A stretch of DNA of 64,000 nucleotides, taken from NCBI RefSeq assembly GCF_019492185.1, contig NZ_JAICCF010000002.1:1116001-1180000 (forward strand), read 5' to 3'. Each line of letters opens with the position of its first letter. Position 1 is the stretch's first letter. Made by a program: the position numbers and the translations under genes. Shown here piece by piece: positions 1 to 7,863 of the stretch. The stretch is from Chitinophaga rhizophila (GTDB lineage Bacteria > Bacteroidota > Bacteroidia > Chitinophagales > Chitinophagaceae). The notes below the pieces were generated by a model that saw nothing but the letters and a program-made list of their open reading frames with translations, did no database searches and was not told the origin of the DNA.

Positions 1-254
1 TGAACAGGAATGAGATGACTGTAGGTGGTATCAACCTTATCAAATACGATCACATCCCTGAAGGTATGGAAGCCATTACCAAAATCCGTTACAAAGATAA
101 AGGTGCACTGAGCAACCTGTATAATGGAAACGGACAGGTAAAAGTGAACTTTTACGAACATGTAAAAGGAATTGCTCCCGGACAATCAGCCGTTTTCTAT
201 GAAGGCGATGATGTAATTGCAGGGGGCATTATTCAACGAAGCGTATTGCAGTAA
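1..254 (+). CDS. mnmA: tRNA-specific 2-thiouridylase MnmA, C-terminal part (5' end outside window)
   Basis: Only the last 83 codons are visible; the frame is open from base 3 and runs off the left edge. The family transfers sulfur to the 2-position of U34 in tRNAs for Lys, Glu and Gln in the cytoplasm. The visible part matches the C-terminal beta-barrel domain: an N-R-N-E-M-T-V-G-G start, then I-R-Y-K-D-K-G, and the near-invariant end P-G-Q-S-A-V-F-Y followed by G-G-G-I-I. The PP-loop and the catalytic cysteines lie upstream and cannot be checked. The internal ATG at base 15 is not the start. A strong hairpin follows the stop codon directly. Confidence 0.88.
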   Translation, partial: NRNEMTVGGINLIKYDHIPEGMEAITKIRYKDKGALSNLYNGNGQVKVNFYEHVKGIAPGQSAVFYEGDDVIAGGIIQRSVLQ

Positions 255-263
255 CAATGCTTC

Positions 264-318
264 ATCATATAAAGGGGAAGGGCTGATCATATTGATCAGC
301 CCTTCCCCTTTATATGAT
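264..318. terminator. Perfect 26-bp hairpin terminator between convergent genes
   Basis: Bases 264-289 and 293-318 are perfect reverse complements around a 3-nt loop. The stem core is GC-rich (AGGGCTGATCA) and its outer part is A/T-rich, so either strand reads as stem plus U-tract. It lies between mnmA (+) and the lipoprotein gene (-) and probably serves both. Confidence 0.85.
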
Positions 319-365
319 CTTCTCGTAAGCAGAAAGCAGATGTATTATACCTTACCCACCACATA

Positions 366-1220
366 TTACCGGTACACAATCTTCCGCGTGATAACCGTAG
401 TCTGCCGCTTATATTGCTCCTTCACTGTTTTACTGGTCCAGTTACCTTTTTTATCATAAACATAACTGGTTGTATCACGGCTTCTCACCTGATCGCCTGC
501 ATACCGGGTTGCTACAATCATGTTTCCGTACTTATCATATTGCTTCAGCGTTTTATACTGCTGCACACCGCCCAGGTACAATGCAGTTATTACAGGCTGA
601 TTACTGAGATCGTACTGCTCAATAATCTTTATTGATTCAGCTGTCTGTGGTAATTCATCCTGTACAGTCGTAATAGTATCGCCCCGCTGTTGCACTAACA
701 ACCGGTATTGTTTCCCTTCCGGATACCGGGCAATCCATATTGTATCTCTTGCCTGGCTGTAACGATACGTGCTTTTTGAAGCCTCGCTATAAATCCGGTC
801 TGCCTTTTCCACATATCTGCCAGCAGTATCATACCTGTATGTTTCTGTACTATACGTCTGGGCGTTATCTGAATGAATCAGCGCACTGATTCTACCTGTA
901 GCATCGTACCTGATAGTAAGTGTATCTGCCTGCATCCTGCGGGAGGCAGTAGCTACCTGATGCAGCATGCCCTCTCTGAATATATATTCTCTGCGAATAG
1001 TGTCTCTGCGGGTATGATTATCAACTGCTGTTGCTATGCTGGTTATTTCAGATATCTGCCTGATATCGCCTTCCAGCTGTAACGGACGAAATGCAAACAT
1101 GTTCATTTCACTTAATATCCGGCTGGTAATAGTACCTATCCTGTCTTTTTCTTCTTTTTCAGACCTGGTTGATGAGGTACATGCTGCAAGTAACAGCATG
1201 AGCCATAACAATCTTCTCAT
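366..1220 (-). CDS. YD-repeat-containing lipoprotein of unknown function
   Basis: 284 residues. A short charged N-terminus and hydrophobic stretch end in a lipobox L-A-A-C with Cys14, so the mature protein should be a lipid-anchored envelope protein. The body carries degenerate YD/RHS-type repeats: Y-D-A-T-G-R near 104, Y-D-T-A-G-R near 130, Y-D-L-S-N near 203, Y-D-K-Y-G-N near 228 and Y-D-K-K-G-N near 255. It is far shorter than a true RHS toxin shell and has no toxin tip, so it is probably one of the small beta-rich Bacteroidota lipoproteins. It starts 17 nt after the stop of the methyltransferase gene on the same strand, so the two are likely cotranscribed. No specific role can be assigned. 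Confidence 0.7.
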   Translation of the reverse strand: MRRLLWLMLLLAACTSSTRSEKEEKDRIGTITSRILSEMNMFAFRPLQLEGDIRQISEITSIATAVDNHTRRDTIRREYIFREGMLHQVATASRRMQADTLTIRYDATGRISALIHSDNAQTYSTETYRYDTAGRYVEKADRIYSEASKSTYRYSQARDTIWIARYPEGKQYRLLVQQRGDTITTVQDELPQTAESIKIIEQYDLSNQPVITALYLGGVQQYKTLKQYDKYGNMIVATRYAGDQVRSRDTTSYVYDKKGNWTSKTVKEQYKRQTTVITRKIVYR

Positions 1221-1237
1221 AGGGTAATTTAAGCGTT

Positions 1238-2398
1238 TTATTGCTTTATCAGCTTCACGGCAAACATGCAGTCCGCCCTTTTTTCATAACCGGCTATTAC
1301 GCCGCCTTCCTGCTGCTGAAGTCCACTTTCTGTTTCAAGGAAAGCAACCACTTCTTCATTCTCTTTTGCAAATACGGAGCAGGTAATATAGATCAGTGAT
1401 CCGCCCGGTTTCAGCAATTGTACAACATTCGCAGCTATTTTCTGCTGCAATTGCTGATACTCAGTAATCTGCTTCTCTGTAAAAAAAGACATACTCTCTG
1501 GCGTACGTCCCCAGGTACCTGAACCTGAACATGGTGCATCCAGTATAATATGATCAAAACGGCGGTCTTTCAGGGTTGATGACATGACCGGTGCTGTCAG
1601 ATCCATCACAATACTCTCATATTGCCTGATTCCAGCCTCTTTAAAGCGCTGATGCAGATTCTGAATGATAGTATTCCGCACATCGCTTACGAGCAGTTTT
1701 ACGCCTGGTTGTTTATCCACCAATAGGATTGACTTTCCTCCACTGGCAGCACAACTGTCCCACCATTGTTCTCCTGCTGCCGGTGTGAATAATGTGCCCA
1801 CTTGTTGAGAAGATACATCCTGTATTTCATACCAGCTCTTGTCTGTAATAACAGTATCGATTTTTGTGCTGTTTGGCAGAGCTATCGTATCTGCACCAAT
1901 AACTTCGTACGCAATACCTGCTTTGTCCAGCAGACTGACTATTGCGGATTGTTTGTTATGACGCGTTCTGATAAACAGATCTGGCTGTATAAAGAATGAA
2001 CGGTTGAATGCCTTCCTGTCAATAGCCGGAGACAGCGCTGCCGTAAATGGGAATATGGCTGGTACATCTGTCACGCCTACAAAAGCCAGTTTTTCATCCA
2101 GTGATAATGCAGACTGCTCCTGCAGATCGGGACGGAAGAACTGCAACAGGTCACTGCCTTGTTTTTCACACAGAAAGGTGCCCAGCAATATTCTTTCCTG
2201 CACGCTCTTCTCTTGCTGCCAGAGTTGGCCCAGCCGGTAATAATGATATACCAGTTGCGATACCTGCCGGCGGTCACGGCTTCCCATGTAAGGATGTTGT
2301 TTAAAAAATCCTTTCAGAAAATGATGTAACGGCAGCTTACCATCATAACTCACAATGATCTTTTCTGCAGCAGTGATATAATTCTCCCAGCGGGTCAT
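1238..2398 (-). CDS. RsmB/NOP-family SAM-dependent RNA (cytosine-5) methyltransferase
   Basis: 386 residues. The C-terminal half is a Rossmann methyltransferase: SAM-binding motif W-D-S-C-A-A-S-G-G-K at about 213-222, motif IV D-A-P-C-S-G-S-G-T-W-G-R with Cys290, and motif VI Y-I-T-C-S with Cys340. The two cysteines in P-C and T-C-S are the catalytic pair of m5C RNA methyltransferases. The N-terminal ~140 residues are helical and resemble the NusB/RsmB-like substrate domain, although the protein is somewhat shorter than E. coli RsmB (about 430 residues). Substrate is probably 16S rRNA, but other NOP-type targets are possible. It is the first gene of an apparent two-gene unit with the downstream lipoprotein. 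Confidence 0.82.
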   Translation of the reverse strand: MTRWENYITAAEKIIVSYDGKLPLHHFLKGFFKQHPYMGSRDRRQVSQLVYHYYRLGQLWQQEKSVQERILLGTFLCEKQGSDLLQFFRPDLQEQSALSLDEKLAFVGVTDVPAIFPFTAALSPAIDRKAFNRSFFIQPDLFIRTRHNKQSAIVSLLDKAGIAYEVIGADTIALPNSTKIDTVITDKSWYEIQDVSSQQVGTLFTPAAGEQWWDSCAASGGKSILLVDKQPGVKLLVSDVRNTIIQNLHQRFKEAGIRQYESIVMDLTAPVMSSTLKDRRFDHIILDAPCSGSGTWGRTPESMSFFTEKQITEYQQLQQKIAANVVQLLKPGGSLIYITCSVFAKENEEVVAFLETESGLQQQEGGVIAGYEKRADCMFAVKLIKQ

Positions 2399-2421
2399 AA
2401 TGTACAGATGCGTTATTTATC

Positions 2422-2508
2422 AAAAAAGCGAAACGCTTAACGCGATTGGCAACAAAGGCAATCAGGCGTTAAGCGTTTCGCATTATGCGTTCCGCGTTAA
2501 GCGTTAAT
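2422..2508 (-). terminator. sucAB terminator built from repeated GCGTTAAGCGTT motifs
   Basis: Bases 2428-2443 and 2466-2481 form a perfect 16-bp stem; an inner 5-bp stem (GATTG/CAATC) extends it. On the minus strand it is followed by six T residues, as in a rho-independent terminator for sucB. A third copy of the stem motif (GCGTTAAGCGTT) lies at 2494-2505, just inside the terminator and next to the sucB stop. The same stem sequence recurs after guaA (21988-22045). Confidence 0.75.
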
Positions 2509-4076
2509 TAGAGTTTCAGTAATGCTTTCAGTGGATCTTTACCAAACAGTAACTGCTCAGGACTTTCCAGCATTTCTTTTACACGTACCAGGAAGCTCAC
2601 AGACTCACGACCATCGATGATACGGTGGTCATAGCTGAGCGCGATGTACATCATCGGACGGATTACTACCTGTCCGTTTACTGCCATCGGGCGTTCCTGT
2701 ATTTTGTGCATACCCAGGATGGCAGACTGAGGGATGTTGATGATTGGTGTACTCATCAGGGAACCGAATACACCACCGTTAGTGATAGTGAAGGTACCGC
2801 CGGTCATCTCGTCCATAGTGAGTTTGTTGTCACGCGCTTTAGTGGCCAGTTCAACAACTTTTTTCTCGATCTGTGCCATATCCAGGCTTTCAGCATTGCG
2901 GATAACCGGTACTACCAGACCTTTCGGTGCAGAGACTGCGATAGATACATCGCAATAGTCGTGGAATACCAGTTCTTCGCCATCGATATATGCATTAACA
3001 GAAGGGAACTCTTTTAATGCAAAGCAACATGCTTTGGTGAAGAAGCTCATAAAGCCCAGGTTCACCTCATGTTGTTTCTTGAATACTTCCTTGTACTTAG
3101 CACGCAGTTCCATGATCGCGGTCATATCTACCTCGTTGAAGGTAGTCAGCATCGCGGTTGTGTTTTTTGCTTCTACCAGGCGGCGGGATACTGTCTTACG
3201 CAGGTTGCTCATTTTCTCGCGGCGTTCAGCGCGGGTGAACATTTCCTGACCCAGAGACACACCCGGATTCTGCAGCGCAGCAAAGACATCATCTTTCTTG
3301 ATTTTGCCATGTGCACCTGTACCCTTGATAGAGGACGGATCAACGTGTTTGTCAGCAATTACTGCAGCGGCTACCGGCGTAGTTTTCACATCGTTCGGGA
3401 TAGCTGTTACAGGTGCCTGCTGTGCCTGTGGTGCAGCCTGTGGGGTAGCAGCAGGAGCAGCAGATGCCGCAGGAGCTGACTTACCTGCAGGACGGCCTAC
3501 ACTGGTATCTATTTTAGCGATAGGATCGCCTATCTTTAATACATCGCCTTCTTTACCTAAAGTCTGTAACGCGCCAGCTTCTTCTGCATTCAGTTCAAAA
3601 GTAGCTTTCTCAGATTCCAGCTCGCAGATCACTTCATCGCGTTCTACATATTCGCCTTCTTTCTTCAGCCATTTGATCAATGTCACTTCGCTAATGGATT
3701 CGCCCACAGTAGGCACTTTCATTTCAATAGTCCCTTTATTCACCGCTGGTGCAGCAGGAGCTTCTTCTGCCGGAGCCGGTGCAGGCGCTGCCGCTTCCGG
3801 TGCAGCTGCAGGAGCCGAATCAGATCCGGACGGAGCTGCAGCATCCGTATCAATTGAACAAGCTACATCGCCTACTTTTAAAGTAGCGCCTTCGTCAGCC
3901 AGGATTTTCAATACCCCTGCTTTTTCTGCATTCAGTTCAAAGGTGGCTTTTTCAGATTCCATTTCACAGATCACCTCATCCTGCTGTACATAATCTCCGT
4001 CTTTCTTCAACCACTTTGCAATTGTTACCTCGCTAATAGATTCTCCTACCGTAGGAACTTTGATTTCGATAGCCAT
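2508..4076 (-). CDS. sucB: 2-oxoglutarate dehydrogenase E2 (dihydrolipoyl succinyltransferase), two lipoyl domains
   Basis: 522 residues when started at M-A-I-E-I-K-V (base 4076); a frame-open ATG 21 nt upstream is less likely. E2 transfers succinyl from E1-bound thiamine diphosphate to CoA in the TCA cycle. Domain order: lipoyl 1 (residues 2-77, lipoyl Lys43), Ala/Pro linker (80-113), lipoyl 2 (116-190, Lys157), second Ala/Pro linker, E1/E3-binding domain (~232-268), and the catalytic domain ending in the H-R-I-I-D-G active-site motif near 484-489. Both lipoylation sites read E-S-E-K-A, not the common E-T-D-K-A. Two lipoyl domains are more than most bacterial SucB proteins have. It is the second gene after sucA with a 59-nt gap, and a hairpin follows the stop. 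Confidence 0.95.
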   Translation of the reverse strand: MAIEIKVPTVGESISEVTIAKWLKKDGDYVQQDEVICEMESEKATFELNAEKAGVLKILADEGATLKVGDVACSIDTDAAAPSGSDSAPAAAPEAAAPAPAPAEEAPAAPAVNKGTIEMKVPTVGESISEVTLIKWLKKEGEYVERDEVICELESEKATFELNAEEAGALQTLGKEGDVLKIGDPIAKIDTSVGRPAGKSAPAASAAPAATPQAAPQAQQAPVTAIPNDVKTTPVAAAVIADKHVDPSSIKGTGAHGKIKKDDVFAALQNPGVSLGQEMFTRAERREKMSNLRKTVSRRLVEAKNTTAMLTTFNEVDMTAIMELRAKYKEVFKKQHEVNLGFMSFFTKACCFALKEFPSVNAYIDGEELVFHDYCDVSIAVSAPKGLVVPVIRNAESLDMAQIEKKVVELATKARDNKLTMDEMTGGTFTITNGGVFGSLMSTPIINIPQSAILGMHKIQERPMAVNGQVVIRPMMYIALSYDHRIIDGRESVSFLVRVKEMLESPEQLLFGKDPLKALLKL

Positions 4077-4135
4077 ATTTCTAATTTCTGTGTGCAATCA
4101 ATGTTTAAAAGTGAAAACTTGTTTCACCGAATCGT

Positions 4136-6886
4136 CTAAATGTTAAATGCAGTCTCAATAATTTCAAGCTGCTCTCTTGCGTGTACTTTCGCAAAACCAG
4201 TTGCTGTAGCAGCGCTTGGGTTGCGGCTGATCACACCGTAGTTGATCTGTTTCAGATTCATTTGCAGGTAAGATGCAGCACCCATATTCAATGGTTCTTC
4301 CTGCACCCAGAACCATGTAGCAGCTTTGTACTTCTGGTTCAACGCTTCCAGCTGCGTTACCGGCAGCGGATACAGTTGTTCCAGTCTTACGATCGCCACA
4401 TCTTTCCTGTTTTCTTTCTGCTGTTTTTCACTCAGATCAAAGTACATCTTACCAGTACACAGCAATACTTTCTTCACTTTAGACGGATCATCAACAAATT
4501 CATCATCCAGTACCTCCTGGAATCCACCCTGCGTGAATGCAGATACAGGTGAATAAGAACCTGCGTGCCTTAAGTTGGCTTTCGGCGCGAAGTTAACCAG
4601 TGGTTTACGGAACTCCCATGTCAGCTGACGGCGCAGCGCGTGGAAGAAGTTAGCAGAGGTTGTGATATTTGTAATGATCATATTGTATTCAGCACATGCC
4701 TGCAGGAATCTTTCCGGACGGGCATTGGAGTGGTCTGGACCACCACCTTCGTAACCATGTGGCAATAACATTACCAGACCATTCTGCGTAGTCCATTTCT
4801 GTTCTGCACTGCTCACATACTGGTCAATCACTGTCTGAGCACCGTTCACAAAGTCTCCATACTGCGCTTCCCACAGTACCAGTGAATTAGGATTCGCCAT
4901 AGCGTAACCATATTCAAAACCAAGTACTGCAAACTCACTCAGCAGGGAGTTATAGATACGGAACTGACCCTGTTTTTCCTGTAATGAACCCAGTCTGTTA
5001 TAAGTAGCATTGGTATTTTCGTCAAACAGGATAGCGTGACGGTGAGAGAAAGTACCTCTCTTCACGTCTTCACCGCTCATACGCACGTCTTTGCCTTCTG
5101 CCAGCAGACTTGCATATGCCAGCAGTTCGCCGGTAGCCCAGTCAATCTTTCCTTCTGCCTCGAATAACTTTATTTTATCCTGCAACAGTTTCTCTACTTT
5201 ACGTAAAGGCACGAACTCTTTCGGCCATTCCATCAGTTTACCGAACAGGCGTCTTACTTCCTCTTCTTTGATAGCCGTTACCGGAGATTTCTCAAAATCT
5301 TCAGGTGTAGACTTGCGTAGGGCTGCCCACCATTCTTCAGGCTCCTGATAGTGGTAAGGTAGTGGGTTCTGTCTTACTTCATCCAGGCGCTCCTGCAGGT
5401 CAGCCCAGAAGCTTTTCTCCATTTCCTTCGCCAGTTCCTGTACTTCCACTTCACCTGCTTTCAGCAGCTGCTGAGTGTACACTTCGCGCGGATTAGGATG
5501 TTTATCAATCAGTGCATACAGGCTTGGCTGAGTAAACTTAGGTTCGTCACCTTCGTTGTGGCCATGCTTACGGTAGCACAGTAAGTCAATGAATATGTCT
5601 GAGTTAAATTCCTGTCTGTAACGTGCTGCAATCTCAGCTACTTTTACCACCGCTTCCGCATCGTCGCCATTCACATGGAATACAGGTGCCTGTACAGTAG
5701 AAGCAATACTTGTACAATAGTCGGATGAACGTGCATCGTCAAAATCAGTCGTGAAACCAATCTGGTTATTGATTACCAGATGCATGGTACCGCCAGTGTA
5801 GTACCCTTTCAGGTTGCTCATCTGGATCAGCTCATATATTACACCCTGTCCTGCTACTGCGGCATCGCCGTGGATCAGGATAGGCAGTATTTTGTCGTAG
5901 TCGCTGCTGTAGATAACGTCAGCTTTGCTGCGGGCGAAGCCTGTTACCAGTGGGTCTACCACTTCCAGGTGGGAAGGGTTAGGCAACAGCTGCAGATTTA
6001 CTTTCTTACCTGTAGGTGTTTCAACGATAGAACGGAAACCCAGGTGGTATTTCACGTCGCCACTACCCATTGTCAGGTCCGGTACTGCATGACCTTCAAA
6101 TTCATTGAAGATCTGCTCATACGTTTTACCCAGAATGTTTGCCAGTACGTTCAGACGGCCGCGGTGCGCCATACCGATCACTGCTTCCTGTACGCCTGCG
6201 TCAGCAGCAGTGTTGATAATAGCGTCCAGCGCAGGAATGGTGTTTTCACCACCTTCCAGACCGAAACGTTTCTGACCAATATATTTTGTATGAAGGAATC
6301 TTTCAAACATTACACCCTGATTCAATTTCAGCAGGATGCGTTTTTTCTTGTCCAGAGTAGTAGGCTGCTGGAAGGTACCCTCCATTTCGCGCTGTAACCA
6401 CTCGACTTTCTTAGCGTCGTTGATATATGTAAATTCCAGACCCACTGCAGCAGCATATACCTGCTTCAGACGGTTCACGATATTCTCCAGGCTGGTTTTA
6501 CCCAGTCCCAGCACCTGACCTGCATGAAATTCTGTTTTCAGATCTGCTTCACCCAGGCCGTAAAAAGAAATGTCCAGGTTGGCTTGTCTGTCTTTCCTCT
6601 CACGAATAGGATTCGTTTTGGAAATAAGGTGCCCCTTTTTACGGTAGGCCTGTATCAGTCTGTAAACATTGAGTTCCTTTGTTAACTGATCACTGCTAAC
6701 CGGTAAACCGGCAGCCGCCGCTCCCGGCGCTCCTGCTTTTCCATTAACGTTATTTACCGCAAAGTCAAATCCTTCAAAAAACTTGCTCCATTCCGGGTCT
6801 ACTGCGCCAGGGTCTTTACGGTAATCCTGGTATAAAGATTCAATGTAGGCAGGATGTGAGTTGGTAACAAATGAGAAGTCCTTCAT
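4136..6886 (-). CDS. sucA: 2-oxoglutarate dehydrogenase E1
   Basis: 916 residues, the usual E1o length. E1 decarboxylates 2-oxoglutarate with thiamine diphosphate and passes the succinyl group to the E2 lipoyl arm. Visible landmarks are the N-terminal E2-binding helix (residues 1-45, with Y-I-E-S-L-Y), A-H-R-G-R-L-N-V-L (240-248), the ThDP/Mg site G-D-A-A-V-A-G-Q-G (340-348) with N-N-Q-I-G-F (373-378), the L-P-H-G-Y-E-G-G-G-P-D-H-S motif of the transketolase-like C-terminal half, and the terminal Q-E-E-P segment. It is first in a sucA-sucB operon. A near-consensus minus-strand promoter element (GATATTTG, complement of 6962-6969) lies about 75 nt upstream. No E3 gene is present. Confidence 0.96.
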   Translation of the reverse strand: MKDFSFVTNSHPAYIESLYQDYRKDPGAVDPEWSKFFEGFDFAVNNVNGKAGAPGAAAAGLPVSSDQLTKELNVYRLIQAYRKKGHLISKTNPIRERKDRQANLDISFYGLGEADLKTEFHAGQVLGLGKTSLENIVNRLKQVYAAAVGLEFTYINDAKKVEWLQREMEGTFQQPTTLDKKKRILLKLNQGVMFERFLHTKYIGQKRFGLEGGENTIPALDAIINTAADAGVQEAVIGMAHRGRLNVLANILGKTYEQIFNEFEGHAVPDLTMGSGDVKYHLGFRSIVETPTGKKVNLQLLPNPSHLEVVDPLVTGFARSKADVIYSSDYDKILPILIHGDAAVAGQGVIYELIQMSNLKGYYTGGTMHLVINNQIGFTTDFDDARSSDYCTSIASTVQAPVFHVNGDDAEAVVKVAEIAARYRQEFNSDIFIDLLCYRKHGHNEGDEPKFTQPSLYALIDKHPNPREVYTQQLLKAGEVEVQELAKEMEKSFWADLQERLDEVRQNPLPYHYQEPEEWWAALRKSTPEDFEKSPVTAIKEEEVRRLFGKLMEWPKEFVPLRKVEKLLQDKIKLFEAEGKIDWATGELLAYASLLAEGKDVRMSGEDVKRGTFSHRHAILFDENTNATYNRLGSLQEKQGQFRIYNSLLSEFAVLGFEYGYAMANPNSLVLWEAQYGDFVNGAQTVIDQYVSSAEQKWTTQNGLVMLLPHGYEGGGPDHSNARPERFLQACAEYNMIITNITTSANFFHALRRQLTWEFRKPLVNFAPKANLRHAGSYSPVSAFTQGGFQEVLDDEFVDDPSKVKKVLLCTGKMYFDLSEKQQKENRKDVAIVRLEQLYPLPVTQLEALNQKYKAATWFWVQEEPLNMGAASYLQMNLKQINYGVISRNPSAATATGFAKVHAREQLEIIETAFNI

Positions 6887-7098
6887 TTACAACGAGTTTT
6901 GCTAAAGCTTCGATTCAAATTGCTATTCTGTTGAATGCCCCTTATATAATATATGGGATTGCAAATATCGTTGCTTTTTTGGGAAAGAAAAACGGAAAAA
7001 TAGTGAATTGATAAAGCTGCTGATTTTGATCACTTTTCCTATCTTGCACCTCTTTAGCAAAGGGCCGGCTTAAATATTCCGGGGAAATTCCATTTTAT

Positions 7099-7129
7099 TT
7101 GTTTTCTAAGAAAGTAATTCCTACCTTTG
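7099..7129 (+). promoter_or_regulatory. Bacteroidetes-type promoter of rpsT
   Basis: TTG at 7099-7101, a 20-nt spacer, then TACCTTTG at 7122-7129. This fits the TTG-N19-21-TAnnTTTG consensus of the Bacteroidetes housekeeping sigma factor. The rpsT start codon follows 25 nt later. Confidence 0.75.
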
Positions 7130-7154
7130 CCGTCCGAAACTTGAAATTAAAACA

Positions 7155-7409
7155 ATGGCAAACCATAAAGCAACGAAAAAAGACGTACGTCAGAGCAAAA
7201 AACGGAATGAGCGTAACCGTTACTACGGTAAAACTACCCGTAATGCTATCCGTGATCTGAAGAAATTGACTGAAAAGGCGGCTGCTGACGAAAAGTTGTC
7301 TGATGTGATCTCTATGATCGACAAGTTGGCTAAACGTAATGTTATTCATAAAAATAAAGCAGCCAACCTGAAAAGCAAACTTTCTAAGAAAGTAAACGCT
7401 ATCGCGTAA
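7155..7409 (+). CDS. rpsT: 30S ribosomal protein S20
   Basis: 84 residues, very basic, with the S20 signature: an N-terminal M-A-N-H-K-A-T-K-K run, the R-N-R-Y-Y-G-K-T-T-R-N-A segment, and a C-terminal helix H-K-N-K-A-A-N-L-K-S-K-L. S20 binds 16S rRNA early in 30S assembly, near the body and the base of helix 44. It is a single-gene unit with its own strong promoter upstream and a 24-bp hairpin terminator directly downstream. Confidence 0.97.
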   Translation: MANHKATKKDVRQSKKRNERNRYYGKTTRNAIRDLKKLTEKAAADEKLSDVISMIDKLAKRNVIHKNKAANLKSKLSKKVNAIA

Positions 7410-7430
7410 GCGCAGCTTTGTCTGAAAATA

Positions 7431-7480
7431 ATTAATACAAAAAGCTCTTCCTGTAAACAGGAAGGGCTTTTTGTATTAAT
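7431..7480. terminator. rpsT terminator
   Basis: Arms 7431-7454 and 7457-7480 pair over 24 bp around a 2-nt loop with a single G-U pair. The GC core (GAAGGGC) is followed by a T-run. Confidence 0.85.
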
Positions 7481-7863
7481 ACACCTCCATAATAGCCCCG
7501 CCTGTCATCCTACCCTGCTCCCCTTTCCTATTCTATCTCCCACAAACCGGTCCACACCAATTATTCCTTTATCATCCCTCGTTTTTCCAATCCGCAACAG
7601 TATATCCGATGTCATTTAACGAAAAATGCGTGCTCTGGCTTCGCTTAAATCTTCATACCATCCCCTCACCAAAAGATCACCATAAGGGCACCTCAATATC
7701 GGGGGGATATCCAAGTGCCCTTATGGTGACCTTTTGGTAGCAGGATAATATGAATACCTGACCAATAACAAACCATACCCCCGTGAATGCTTATCATGAA
7801 CGACTGCCCCTTTCATTCCTCGCCCGTAAAAGATATCTTTACCCGTTCATTGTAACCATTTTC
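7481..7863. other. Gene-free stretch between rpsT and the M14 peptidase
   Basis: No plausible gene is visible here. It contains the palindromic element at 7668-7738. Close to the peptidase start there is an imperfect promoter-like match: TTC, a 19-nt spacer, then TATCTTTA (about 7833-7840). An open frame extends the peptidase upstream to 7783, but it lacks a signal peptide at that start and overlaps this promoter-like site. Confidence 0.5.
7668..7738. repeat. Long palindromic element (24-bp arms)
   Basis: Arms 7668-7691 and 7715-7738 are reverse complements over 24 bp with one mismatch that can form a G-U pair. The 23-nt centre contains a second small palindrome (ATATC-GGGGG-GATAT). It is not followed by a T-run and lies some 260 nt past rpsT, whose own terminator is upstream. 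It therefore looks more like a dispersed palindromic repeat (REP/MITE-like) or a structured leader than a terminator. Confidence 0.65.

Noticed and set aside
366..1220. RHS/YD toxin
   Set aside because: Too short, no toxin C-terminus and no immunity gene; it is a small lipoprotein.
2422..2508. Insertion sequence end or attachment site
   Set aside because: Inverted repeats are followed by a T-run and sit directly after sucB, which is best explained by a terminator; no transposase or target duplication.
3298..3993. 231-codon plus-strand frame opposite sucB
   Set aside because: It is a shadow of the Ala/Pro-rich linkers and lipoyl domains; the composition (Ala, Ser, Gly) reflects the opposite strand.
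5780..6397. 205-codon plus-strand frame opposite sucA
   Set aside because: Antisense shadow of a well-supported gene, with no domain of its own.
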